A stretch of 64,000 bases of DNA. It comes from Cyanobacteria bacterium REEB67 (lineage in GTDB: Bacteria; Cyanobacteriota; Vampirovibrionia; Obscuribacterales; Obscuribacteraceae). The position numbers and the translations under genes are program-made. The notes beneath the pieces were generated by a model that worked only from the letters and a program-made list of their open reading frames with translations, was not told the origin of the DNA and made no database searches. The stretch covers positions 28,881-92,880 of the forward strand of contig JAGXAB010000016.1 of NCBI GenBank assembly GCA_018971775.1, given 5' to 3'. Positions 1-9,700 of the stretch are shown here, in pieces. How positions within the stretch are numbered: position 1 is the first letter of the stretch; each line of letters opens with the position of its first letter.

Positions 1-1
1 G

Positions 2-1363
2 GAGGCTCAAGAAATAGAAGATGCCGCGATCAAGCGAAACCCTTCCGATTGGCTTTCCCATGCGACAAAGTCCTATTTTTTTTGGCATGAGGGAAATGTC
101 CCTGATGCTATCGCCGAAGGTCAGAAGGCGGTGCGATTCGGTCCGGAAAATGCCGTAGCACTTACGAATCTCGGTCACATCTATCAGCAATTGGGCGGCT
201 ATCGCGATGCCATACCGCTTTATGATAACGCTTGCAGGTCCGCACCTGATGACTGGGTGTCGCGTATATCTCTTGCCCAGGCTTACGTTGGTGCCGATCG
301 ACCGGAAGAGGCGCTGAATGTTTTGCAGACCATGGCCGCAAAAAATAGCAATGATTTCGCCTGGAATTATCAACTTGGAATTTCCTACCTGACACTTGAA
401 AAACCGGCATTGGCTATGTCAATACTGGACAAAGCCGTCGAAGCAGCCGCAAGTCCGGAGCAGAAAATTGCCGCTGAAACCGATCTTCTGGTGGCACTGA
501 TTCAAGCCAATGAGTTAAGGCGCGCCGCTGCACTGGAGCCTACAGTGCTGGCGGTGACAAACAGAGCAGAACCTTTTGTCCGCGCTGCTGCGGCACTTTT
601 GTCTGCATCTTCACCTGAGGCGGGAAACAAACTGCTGCAGTCCGCGCTAAGCAATCTAAATGGTGCCGGCGCAAGTGAAGCATTCTTTCGCCTCGGGCGC
701 GTTTTTGAATCTAAGGCATGGGGCAAAGGCAAAGACAACAATTTTTCCGCTGCCTGGTTGGAGCTTTCGCGTCGCGCCTATACTCAGGCTGCGGATCTTG
801 ATCCCGGCGCTGCTAAAAATCATCTTGGGCTGGCATCTGTCCTCGAACGCCAGGCTAACCAGACTGCAATGGTCAAGGAGCTTGGGCAGGCCACAATGTT
901 TGTTGCATCTGATTCTCTAGCGCCTTTCCTTGCAGCTCATCAAAAAAATGGTGTGGATTTGATCGCGGTCAACTTTCAAATACCAACTCTCAGTTGTAAC
1001 TGTCATGCTGGCAAAATCGAAAATTCACTGCGATCGATGAGTGGCATTTCGCTTATTGCCCTGTCGCATTTGAAGCCCTATTCTGGAGTAATGCTTGCCG
1101 ATCCGTCAGCGGTAAAAATTGATTCTTCTCTTTCCCAATGCCTGGAGAAAGTCTTTGAGCTGACTCCTGTTCTAAAAGAAGTGACGCCGCCGATAACCTT
1201 CAGCTTGATCTCCCAGGAGCCCATCAAATCAGTCAGCGATGCTGTTTCAATCTACCAGCGAGTTATATGCGGTGACGTGCTCGATTTTCCGCGTCGATTT
1301 GATCCGATCCAGCTATCTTTGCCTCAACCACAGGTGGCAGAACGTAACCACTCCGGCTTGTAG
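2..1363 (+). CDS. TPR-repeat protein with HMA-like C-terminal domain, 5' truncated by window edge
   Basis: The frame is open from base 2, so the gene starts outside the window; the GTG at 131 is internal. The visible part (about 453 residues) carries several tetratricopeptide helices in its first two thirds (alternating small residues with Tyr, Ala and Pro at TPR positions), which usually act as a protein-protein scaffold. The last part reads like a heavy-metal-associated fold: a strand ending in PTLSCNCHAGKIENSL, then a hydrophobic strand and helix. The Cys spacing is CxC followed by His rather than the usual CxxC, so metal binding is only a possibility. The next gene on the same strand begins 160 bp downstream. 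Function unknown; the TPR call is firm and the HMA call tentative. Confidence 0.75.
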   Translation, partial: EAQEIEDAAIKRNPSDWLSHATKSYFFWHEGNVPDAIAEGQKAVRFGPENAVALTNLGHIYQQLGGYRDAIPLYDNACRSAPDDWVSRISLAQAYVGADRPEEALNVLQTMAAKNSNDFAWNYQLGISYLTLEKPALAMSILDKAVEAAASPEQKIAAETDLLVALIQANELRRAAALEPTVLAVTNRAEPFVRAAAALLSASSPEAGNKLLQSALSNLNGAGASEAFFRLGRVFESKAWGKGKDNNFSAAWLELSRRAYTQAADLDPGAAKNHLGLASVLERQANQTAMVKELGQATMFVASDSLAPFLAAHQKNGVDLIAVNFQIPTLSCNCHAGKIENSLRSMSGISLIALSHLKPYSGVMLADPSAVKIDSSLSQCLEKVFELTPVLKEVTPPITFSLISQEPIKSVSDAVSIYQRVICGDVLDFPRRFDPIQLSLPQPQVAERNHSGL

Positions 1364-1524
1364 TGAAATCTAACTGCCTCGCCGATCCTGTCATCCTTTT
1401 GTCTATTAAAATCGGCTATTTGGGGGATGTCGCTAAGCGCCGACCCTGGATAAGATGGTAGAGGCGTAAACCGTAGCGCGCACCCAGAGCGTGATGGTGT
1501 GATGATGGTGGTGGATAATTTTTC

Positions 1525-3039
1525 ATGATGGTAAACATTGTGCAGGCAGATGATTTGACGTCCTTTGCTGACCATCTCACGGACATAGTCTGGAAGGTCG
1601 GTCGGGACTCTTCGATGGTCTTTGCTAACAAGCACTGGTTGCGTTTTGCCGGCCTGGGCAGCCCTGCGATCCCGTGTCAATTTCCGCCCAGGGAGTTTAT
1701 TCACAGTGACGACCATCAGAAACTCGACTCGCTCTGGCAAACAGCCCAGAACAATCGTACTGAATTTTCTGTGGAAGTCCGATTACTCTGTGCCAGAAGC
1801 GAGACCTATTTCTGGCACTTGATGCGTGTTTGGCCCGTATTGAAAGCTCGTTGCCTGTCGGCATCGGATAACCACGACAATGTCAGAAGGCAACACAGTC
1901 GAGTGCGTAGCGAGAGAGCAGCTGTCTCGTACTGGTTGGTGATGTGTACAGATGTCCATGCACTGAAATCAACGCAAAACATGTTTCAGCTGGTTATGGA
2001 TAATATTCCGATCTCTATTTTTTGGAAAGATCGCAACTCTGTCTACCTTGGCTGCAATCAGTCGTTTGCCGCCGATGTCGGCAAACAGCATACTGAGGAT
2101 TTGGTCGGTCTCACTGATTTTGACAATCCTTCAACTCGCGAAGAATCAGAGTTTTTCGTCAAATGCGATAAACGGGTGATGGACTCCGGCAAGCCCGAAT
2201 ATCACATCATTGAAACGCAGGTGCGTCCTGATGGGGTGCAGTACTGGCTGGATACGAACAAAATACCGCTTCATGATGCAGGGGGGGCGGTCATAGGCGT
2301 CCTCGGTATGTACGAGGACATTACGAAGCGGGTATTGATCGAGCAGCAGCGCGAGGATTTTGTGGCCACGCTCACTCATGATTTGAAAAATCCACTACTT
2401 GGGACCAATCGTGTGCTGGACCTCTTTGCCGCCGGCAAGCTTGGTGCTCTGGATGAAAGTCAGAAGCAAATTGTGGGACAGCTCAAAGATAGTAATACGG
2501 CATTAATAAGTCTGATCCAAAATCTGCTCGACGTTTACAAATACGATAATCTGGCTCGACTAGCCGACTACGAAGAGGTGAGCCTAAAGGCTTTCTTGCT
2601 TAATATCATGGATAAATATCAGGTCGTAGCCGGTCAGCGCCAGATTAGTTTGAGTCTGCATCTTTCGGATGAGGCGCATAAAGGCATGATTAGTGTTCAT
2701 GCTATGGGACGGGTGATGCAAAACCTGCTCGATAACGCTCTCAAATTCGCACCGCAAAGAGGATATGTGTCAATCAATGTCAATAAATTTGACCAGTCCT
2801 TTTCGATTGAGGTTAGAGATGATGGCCCCGGTATCGATCTCGAGGATCAAAAGCAATTATTCAATCGATTCTGGCAGGGAGCTCCCGGTAAGAAGTTTGC
2901 ACATGGTACCGGGCTTGGTCTTTACTTGTGCAAGCAGATCATCGAGGCGCACAAAGGCAAGATTGTCTGTCGCAGTACTCCCGGTAAAGGCGCTTCATTT
3001 ACCGTTACTTTGCCCGTCAATGTTATTGCCACCATGTAG
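1525..3039 (+). CDS. PAS-domain sensor histidine kinase, cytoplasmic
   Basis: The 504-residue protein has no convincing membrane segment. Two PAS-like domains occupy about residues 15-125 and 150-270; the second has IFWKDRNSVYLGCNQSF and ends in a PAC-like YEDITKR. The HisKA helix follows with phospho-acceptor His285 in LTHDLKNPL. The ATPase domain keeps the N box (NLLDNALKFAP), the G1 box (DDGPGI) and the G2 box (GTGLGLYLCKQI), so the kinase looks active. It should sense a cytosolic or redox signal through PAS and phosphorylate a response regulator. The expected partner directly downstream is a broken remnant at 3049-3200, leaving this kinase an apparent orphan. The ATG at 1525 has only a weak ribosome site, so the start is uncertain. 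Confidence 0.9.
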   Translation: MMVNIVQADDLTSFADHLTDIVWKVGRDSSMVFANKHWLRFAGLGSPAIPCQFPPREFIHSDDHQKLDSLWQTAQNNRTEFSVEVRLLCARSETYFWHLMRVWPVLKARCLSASDNHDNVRRQHSRVRSERAAVSYWLVMCTDVHALKSTQNMFQLVMDNIPISIFWKDRNSVYLGCNQSFAADVGKQHTEDLVGLTDFDNPSTREESEFFVKCDKRVMDSGKPEYHIIETQVRPDGVQYWLDTNKIPLHDAGGAVIGVLGMYEDITKRVLIEQQREDFVATLTHDLKNPLLGTNRVLDLFAAGKLGALDESQKQIVGQLKDSNTALISLIQNLLDVYKYDNLARLADYEEVSLKAFLLNIMDKYQVVAGQRQISLSLHLSDEAHKGMISVHAMGRVMQNLLDNALKFAPQRGYVSINVNKFDQSFSIEVRDDGPGIDLEDQKQLFNRFWQGAPGKKFAHGTGLGLYLCKQIIEAHKGKIVCRSTPGKGASFTVTLPVNVIATM

Positions 3040-3048
3040 TGCCAGTAA

Positions 3049-3200
3049 ATGACTATTCGCATCCTGATCGTAGAAGATCATCCTGTGAACGGCCTGGACT
3101 GCGCATCGTGCTCGAAGAGCAGGAAGACATGAACGTTGTCGGCGAGGCCGGTGACGGAGTCGACGCGCTTCGTAAAGTGGTGGCACTGAAGCGGTGTTGA
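3049..3200 (+). pseudogene. Decayed NarL-type response regulator fragment
   Basis: The ATG at 3049 begins MTIRILIVEDHPV, the classic start of a receiver domain, then the frame closes early. From 3099 another frame continues the receiver sequence (LRIVLEEQEDMNVVGEAGDG, then an ALRKVVALK stretch) until a stop at 3198-3200. The phosphorylated Asp region and the whole output domain are missing. This is a frameshifted, truncated receiver that would have been the cognate partner of the kinase ending 10 bp upstream. Confidence 0.8.
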
Positions 3201-3234
3201 CGGTATAAATTGTAGGTTTGAAATTTCATGACTC

Positions 3235-3699
3235 TTAATTGGTCGGCATTACTTCTTTTTCGACCAGGCGATCGTTGTCATTGTCTTGTTTATTCTTACT
3301 GTCGACTTTGACATCGAGTGCATGGTCGCGGCCTGCCGCCGAGATTGCCCACAACCCGTAGAAGGGGATAACCATGCCGCGCTCGACAATAATTGTGCCT
3401 GCCTGACCGTTCGTTCTGGCGCGGTAAAGAGTTCTCTTGCCGATAGACATTTCTTCCAGAGCCGGATGTACAGTTGCGCCCTGATAATTTAGGTGAGCGT
3501 CGACCTTGAACTCGACGATTTCACCAGGGAAAAGGTGCAGTCCGTTTTTAGCGATCTCTTTATAGTTGTTGGCGTCGACGGTCAAGTCCACGTGTGTGGT
3601 TTTGTTGTCCGGTTGATTGTTTGCTTGTGCATAGGCTGCAGAACCAGCAACGAAGCCCATTAATGTAGCCATTGTAACAATTGCGTTCTGTCTGTTCAT
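3235..3699 (-). CDS. Small exported protein of unknown function
   Basis: This 154-residue protein starts with a clear Sec signal peptide (hydrophobic core about residues 6-20, likely cleavage after AAYA at residue 24). The mature part is beta-rich and has no Cys, no lipobox and no membrane segment; central residues include HLFPGEIVEFKVDAH. The C-terminus is rich in Lys and Asp. An AGAGGA ribosome site lies just before the ATG. I do not recognise a family. The protein is probably periplasmic and soluble. It is transcribed toward the kinase and response-regulator remnant and stands alone. Confidence 0.7.
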   Translation of the reverse strand: MNRQNAIVTMATLMGFVAGSAAYAQANNQPDNKTTHVDLTVDANNYKEIAKNGLHLFPGEIVEFKVDAHLNYQGATVHPALEEMSIGKRTLYRARTNGQAGTIIVERGMVIPFYGLWAISAAGRDHALDVKVDSKNKQDNDNDRLVEKEVMPTN

Positions 3700-3937
3700 C
3701 TGATTCCTCTAACCCCCAAAATCCGCGATGGGGACCAATTTTTTCGTCTCTGTCTGTTTCTTACAGTGTCCTAAATCGGTCTTCCTGGATGGCCAACTGG
3801 CCTCGATTTTAGATTAGCGCGAATCACCGCCGATGAGAATGGTAGAACTTATACCACTCAGAAAGGCAACATTGCGATCAAAGAGCGCCCCAAAAAGACA
3901 TAATAAGAGAATAGGTATTACGCTCGGGATCAAATAG

Positions 3938-4801
3938 ATGCTTATAGAGTCGGAGAGAGCTCGACGCATGCGTCGAACGGAGTTGAAACTTTTTTTGCGT
4001 GCCTGTCGTGAGAGATTGACACCAGGTGATTTTGGTTTTCCGGCTGATAATCGCAGGCGCACGGCCGGTCTTCGTCGTGACGAAGTGGCCAGTCTCGCCA
4101 ATATTGGATTAACCACCTACGTTTTTCTCGAACAGGGGCGCGATATAAATGTCTCCGCACCGGTCCTCGAAAGTATTGCTTCAGCTTTGCGTTTGTCTGA
4201 GGAGGAGCGCGATTATCTTTTTCTCCTTGCGTCGGACGATCCTAAGGCTTTGCCTGCTCCCGAGTATGCTTTACCCGTCGCGCTTGAAGTGATGCTTGCC
4301 GATATGAAAACCTGTCCGGCTTTCGTTCTCAATCATCATTTTGAAATAATTGGTGTCAATCCTGCTGCTACCCTCGTTTGGGGCTGTCGACATAATCCTG
4401 AAGCACTAGAAAATCCGCTGCTGCAGATGTTTATCGATCCGGAGCGAAAAGTGTTTTATAAAAACTGGGAGGAAATCGCTCGGCACGAAGCTGGCTATAT
4501 CCGCGGTCATTTTGCTAAGCACATGCGCGATGCGAAGCTTGCGGGGATGATTGATGAGCTCCTTGCCGTGAGCGCAGATTTTTCCAAATTTTGGGCGCAG
4601 AATAAGATATTTCAGGCCTCAGGTCTGGAAACATCGGTAGAGATAAATCACCCTACGCTCGGCCTCTTGCGTGGTCACTATGTACTGTTGAGTCCTTTCG
4701 GCAAAACTAATACGACAATTTGCATCCTCGCGCCTGATCCTGATACTGATACCGGCGAGAAAATTTTTGAAGCACTTCGGGCCTCAAACGCGAATATGTA
4801 A
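3938..4801 (+). CDS. XRE-family transcriptional regulator with MmyB-like ligand domain
   Basis: The 287-residue protein opens with a helix-turn-helix of the XRE type: LKLFLRACRERLTPGDFG, then GLRRDEVASLANIGLTTYV with the EQGRDINVS turn, typical of the MmyB-like regulators common in actinobacteria. The remaining ~190 residues form the PAS-like MmyB ligand-binding domain (FEIIGVNPAA, FIDPERKVFYKNWEEIARHE, then an HPTLGLLRGHYVLLSPFG stretch). It probably represses nearby or unlinked genes in response to a small hydrophobic ligand. The ATG at 3938 and an internal ATG at 3968 are both possible; the second begins right at the conserved HTH. No clear target lies next to it. Confidence 0.88.
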   Translation: MLIESERARRMRRTELKLFLRACRERLTPGDFGFPADNRRRTAGLRRDEVASLANIGLTTYVFLEQGRDINVSAPVLESIASALRLSEEERDYLFLLASDDPKALPAPEYALPVALEVMLADMKTCPAFVLNHHFEIIGVNPAATLVWGCRHNPEALENPLLQMFIDPERKVFYKNWEEIARHEAGYIRGHFAKHMRDAKLAGMIDELLAVSADFSKFWAQNKIFQASGLETSVEINHPTLGLLRGHYVLLSPFGKTNTTICILAPDPDTDTGEKIFEALRASNANM

Positions 4802-4812
4802 ATCGCTTTTCT

Positions 4813-6423
4813 CTAACCCCCCGAATTCGCTGCACTATTTACCGAATTCCAGAACTGTTGTACGGCCGGAGCGGTGTTTGGATCGGCGAGTACATTATTG
4901 TAGAAGCTGCCGGTTTGTGGGTCGGTACCGTCAACCCAGACCAGACCCCCGATTGGTTCGCCGGTAACCGATGAGGTTTGGGCGCCGATATTGAATGAAT
5001 TCTGATTGTAGCCAACTTCTTCTGCTATTACCGGCATGCCTGCTGCCTGGATCGCTTCGATACCTTGATTGGTGTACGAGCTGCCGGTGTCATAGTTGTG
5101 TACAGCTCCGATTACATTACCATTGCCGGCCGCTTCCAGCGCGGCGACGTTGTTGTACAGGAAGCTCTGGCTTTGATAGTTGCCATCATAAGCGCCCTGT
5201 CCCCATTCCGAATCATCGACGGCTATAACCGGCTTGGCGTTTGGATTTACGCTTTGAGCGCCTTGAACAACTGCTTGCTCAAGTGCGACTGTATTGGCGA
5301 GCAGAGTAGGATTGGTCGCGTCGCCCGATGCACCTTGCTCGTTCATGACGTTAAACATAACGTTTGGATTGTTGCCCCATTCTTGTGCTGCTGTATAGAG
5401 CGCGTTTGTCGCCTGAGGCATTTCCGAGCTGGGCAAAATTCCTCCAGTCTGTCCATAAATCGCCGTGTCTGAGTTGAGTGAGAGGTCTACTTTGAGACCG
5501 GCATTGAGAGCTGCCTGTATCTCCTGATTAAAGGCGTTATTCGGCCCTCCTGTTAAATCTGAGGCCTGGCCCATGATCCGTATTGTATTGGCTCCCTCGG
5601 CGGCGATAGTGCCCATCGAGCCTGTCAATTCGTTGTGTTCGGTCGAAGTTGTGTCGTTGATGCCAACTGCGACAAAGGGCTTACCATTCATCATCAGTTG
5701 GCTGCCTTGCACTGAAAATCCCGTGGTGTCAGCGGTGGTGGCAGGAGGAGTAGTCGATTCGGGTGGTGCGGTTGCCGGACCGCCGCCGGGCGGCGGAGGA
5801 GCTTCGTTGCTCGCACTGAGACTGCCGTCAGTGGGGCTGTCCGTGGGTTGACTGCGGCCCGTATCGGAATTGTTTGTAGTGCCCGGCGTTTGTTGAACAG
5901 CAGTATTGTCGCCCGCTGCATTGCCACTGGCCGGGTTTGCGGTGTTGACTCCGAGGAGCTGCGCCACCTCTTCCTTCACCTTGTTGATTTCAGTCTGAAG
6001 GTAGGCGATCTGTGTTTGCAGTTGCTGCCTGGAGTGATCGCCGCCAGCCTGATTTGTAGTCCTGTCTGTTCCGACCCGAGCGGCTGCGCCCTTGTCTGCT
6101 CCTGCCTCAGTTGCTTCACCTGTGTCGCTTCCCGGTTGAGCGGGAGCGGTTTGTCCTGAATATTTGTCGGCGCCATGATGACGGCCTCTTCCGTCGTGAC
6201 CGTGGTCTTGATGCTGATTCCGGTCGTGCGATCCATACGGATTACTAAAAATCATCTGGCCATCCGCGGATACGGCCTGGCTTTTACCGTCCTGTGAATT
6301 GTTGAATACGCCTTGCACTTCTGAGGGATTTGCCATATTGACGATCGGGCCAGATGACTGATCGCTGCCCAACTGCTGCTGAATCTTGTCCGTAGGGTTC
6401 TGGTTAGACTCTAGGTTACTCAT
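4813..6423 (-). CDS. GH5-like glycoside hydrolase with long low-complexity N-terminus
   Basis: The protein has 536 residues. Residues 1-240 are low complexity: Gln, Asn, His, Pro, Thr and Gly rich, with a short coiled-coil stretch (about 133-157, QLQTQIAYLQTEINKVKEEV) and a Pro/Thr linker. From about residue 240 comes a TIM-barrel hydrolase of the GH5 (cellulase/mannanase) kind: MMNGKPFVAVGIN at the start, EGANTIRIM, the acid/base Glu362 in FNVMNEQG, and the probable nucleophile Glu469 in PVIAEEVGY. It should cleave a beta-linked polysaccharide. Unusually there is no N-terminal signal peptide, so the site of action is unclear. It is transcribed divergently from the tandem histidine kinase gene. 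Confidence 0.82.
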   Translation of the reverse strand: MSNLESNQNPTDKIQQQLGSDQSSGPIVNMANPSEVQGVFNNSQDGKSQAVSADGQMIFSNPYGSHDRNQHQDHGHDGRGRHHGADKYSGQTAPAQPGSDTGEATEAGADKGAAARVGTDRTTNQAGGDHSRQQLQTQIAYLQTEINKVKEEVAQLLGVNTANPASGNAAGDNTAVQQTPGTTNNSDTGRSQPTDSPTDGSLSASNEAPPPPGGGPATAPPESTTPPATTADTTGFSVQGSQLMMNGKPFVAVGINDTTSTEHNELTGSMGTIAAEGANTIRIMGQASDLTGGPNNAFNQEIQAALNAGLKVDLSLNSDTAIYGQTGGILPSSEMPQATNALYTAAQEWGNNPNVMFNVMNEQGASGDATNPTLLANTVALEQAVVQGAQSVNPNAKPVIAVDDSEWGQGAYDGNYQSQSFLYNNVAALEAAGNGNVIGAVHNYDTGSSYTNQGIEAIQAAGMPVIAEEVGYNQNSFNIGAQTSSVTGEPIGGLVWVDGTDPQTGSFYNNVLADPNTAPAVQQFWNSVNSAANSGG

Positions 6424-6708
6424 TTGCGTACTCCGGGGTGTTCAATCTGGAAGGAATTGGAAGCAAACATGAAGAATTGCCGACTTGGACTGGTGCGGCA
6501 GGCTGGTCTTTGAATTTGTCTGGTAAGGCGATAGTTGGCGGTCTGTATACGAGTGTCCGATTTACCGGCTTTCGCTGCGACCGGCGTGTGTCTATTGGTG
6601 AATATACGATTTTGATGTGACACCAATCTGACATTTTTTGCTGAGCGGCAGAGCTTTAGGGGATTGAGTCGGCGCAACGACGGGAGCGCAAAATGGTAGA
6701 CTTTCCTC
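6424..6708. promoter_or_regulatory. Divergent intergenic region between GH5-like gene and tandem kinase gene
   Basis: These 285 bp separate two divergent start codons and must hold both promoters. I see no clear sigma-70 pair, repeat or operator, and the short open frames here lack ribosome sites. Confidence 0.4.
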
Positions 6709-9700
6709 ATGTCATTTGCAGTTTCCGAGCGAAAAATCGTCCCTTACCGACCGACAATCAATCGGAAGTTGCTCGCTCTTGCTCTGTTTCCGGTTGTCCT
6801 GGGCAGTACCTTTCTTATTCTTTTGAATTATCTCTGGTATTCTTCCAATGAACTCAATTTAAGCGATCAGCATCGCAATGAGCTTGCTATCGCCTTGAGC
6901 AATTCCTTTGGCGAGCTGAGTGGTTATTGCTATACGGTCATGGATTCGGCCTTTCGCTGTCTTCCATCATCTGCGCAACGTGCTGGAGTACAGCGCCGAC
7001 AAACGGAAAAAGAACTCGCTCACCTGGAGCATATCGTCTGTTTTCGGGGGCCCTTTTTCGCCAGCGAGAAAGAGATCCAGCGCGCATTTGTGGAAACCTT
7101 TAAACTAGTGGACAGAGCTGCTGTCGAGCTCCCGGCGGCTGTTGTTTCCAGCAATATGCAAAGGGTGGCTACTTCCTGTAAATTGATGCGCAGCGCCGTA
7201 ATTCTCAGTGACAAGTTGTTGACGATAGATCAGAAAAATCTTGCTGATTCGCTCGCTCGCAGGAAACAGCAGGACCTTTTACAGGAGCGGCTCGAGCTTC
7301 TCGTCTGGGGCACATTTATCTGCGGCAGTGCATTCGCTGCTTTCCTCTTTATGGATTTTGCCAAGTCGATCGTCCGTCGTCTGAATATTCTCAAAGAAAA
7401 TGCCAGCAGTTTGGCCAGCTTGGAAACACCTCGTATTGCCATAAATGGGCGAGATGAAGTCGCCTATCTGGATGCGACATTCAGGGCCGTATCGGACGAA
7501 CTGCAGGAGGCTCGTGAGGAACAGCACGCCGTTGTGCAAATGATTGCCCATGATATGCGTTCTCCGATCATGGCAGCTCAAATTTCGATTTCGACTTTTG
7601 AGGAGTTCTTTGTCGATGCTCTTCCTGCCCCGGCATTGGGCTGGTGCAAGCAAGTGACCGCTTCTTCTGATCAAGTGCTCAACTTCGTCAATGATCTTTT
7701 AACCATCGAGGCTCTAGATGCTGGAACGGTAAATTTGGCGCTATCGAACGTATCATTACGCCAGCTGGTGCAGATTTCCACTCTCGCTCTTGCACCGGCA
7801 ATTAGCGTCAAGACGCTGTCTGTGAGAAACAATTGCGGCGATGGCAGCGCATGGGCCGATAAAAATCGACTTAATCAGGTGATTACCATATTTCTGGCCA
7901 ATGCCGTAGCGATGGCACCAACCGGTAGTCAAATAATTGTCTCGTCAGATTCTCATGGGGAGTTTGAAACTCTATCTTTTCACGATCAGGGCGACGAATT
8001 ATCTGAGCTGCAGGCCAAATATGTGTTTGAACGCTTTGGCACTGTAGATGGTGACAGCGATGATTCTACTTCCGGGCTTGGATTGTACATCGCGCGTAGG
8101 CTTGTCGAAAAGCATGGCGGTGCTGTTGCTGTCCTTCCTTCCGCTGGAGCTGGTCGCATTTTTCAGTTTTCTTTGCCCAGGTCGGAATCTGCTTCGATCT
8201 CTGACGGTCGTAAAGTCCCAATATCAGCTGTTTCGGACCAGCTCGATGAAGACGACGCAAAGAGTGCGGTCGGTCCAACTCGATTGAGAAGGCTGCAGGA
8301 CGGTATGGGCGGTAAGGTGCTTCTCTTGATCTTGCTGCCGATCGTCGCCCAGGCTGTTTTGCTTTTTTGGCTCGATGGTCAGATCCTGCAGTCGCGAAAG
8401 TTGGCTATTCTGGAGCGTAAACAGGCTGATCTCGTCACCTCGGTGGATCAGTTGTGGTTGCGTTTGTTCCGGGCTAATGCTAACTCGGTTCTTTTTTCCG
8501 ATACTCAATTGCCTGAATACGGTCAGCGCACTGCTTCCGATATTCGCGCTCTAAAGATGATTGTCGATCAGCTCAATCCCGCCGCTGGTAATACTGGCAT
8601 AGATGCTGCTCTGTGGAATGATACAAGACAATTTATCGATAAGGAAACGACCCGAATCGAAGATCGCATTGCCAACTGGCATCTGGATCACGATACCAAC
8701 TTAGCGCACCTGCCTGATTTTATACCGGCTGCAGTGGAGCTTAATACGCGAATGACGGCAGTCAGTGCAGCGGTTTGTCATAGCTTGTCGGCTCTCAGTG
8801 GACAAAACGAGGAAGCTCGCAAGCAAGTGCAAAATCTCATTCTTTTGGCCATCGCTTCCAATTTTATTTTATCCACCCTGCAGTGGTGGATCCTGCGGCG
8901 CGATATTTCAACGAGAATGGCATTATTGATGGCCAACGCTGAAAAACTGCCCCTGCGAAGACGGCTTGGAGCGGTGATGGGAGGTTCCGATGAAATCGCT
9001 TCGCTCGACGAGATGCTGCACCAGGCGGCTGAGGAGCTGCGTCGGTCGGATGCTCGCCGGCAGGCTGTCATGGCTCTGGTCGAACGCAATATCAATAGTC
9101 CGCTTGAGACGATTGCTTTGAATATATCGGAGCTCGAATCTGCTGCGAAAGGCGCTGCTTCTCTAGCTGCCGATGCGCGCGAAAATCTGACCGCCGCCAG
9201 GCGTAATATAGGTAGAGTGCATTTGCTGGCAGGCAATTTGTTCGTGGGTGATGACTACGCCGGATTGAAAAATGACCTGTGCTATTCTCATTGCGAAGTT
9301 GTCGGTGTGGTTGATGACGCCATCACTTCGGTGGCAAGTATTGCCGCGGAAAGCGGCATCAAGCTGGAAGCTGATTTGATGGCTGCCCAGGTCTTCATTG
9401 ATAAGGAAAAAATTGTACAGGTGCTGGTCAATTTACTCGCCAATGCGATCAAGTTTTCACCGCCGCAGTCATCAATCTTGATCCGCGCTCAATCGGTCGA
9501 CGGCATCCTGCGCATCATCGTCAAAGATTGCGGACCCGGCATGGACAGGGCCACAGTGGAACGAATATTCGATCGCTTTGTCAGCGCCGAAAATCAATCT
9601 CAAAAAGCATTTGGATTGGGCCTGGCCATTTGTAAGGCGATCGTTGAAGCTCACGGCGGAAGAATCGGCGTGCAGAGCACTCTGGGCTGCGGAAGCAGTT

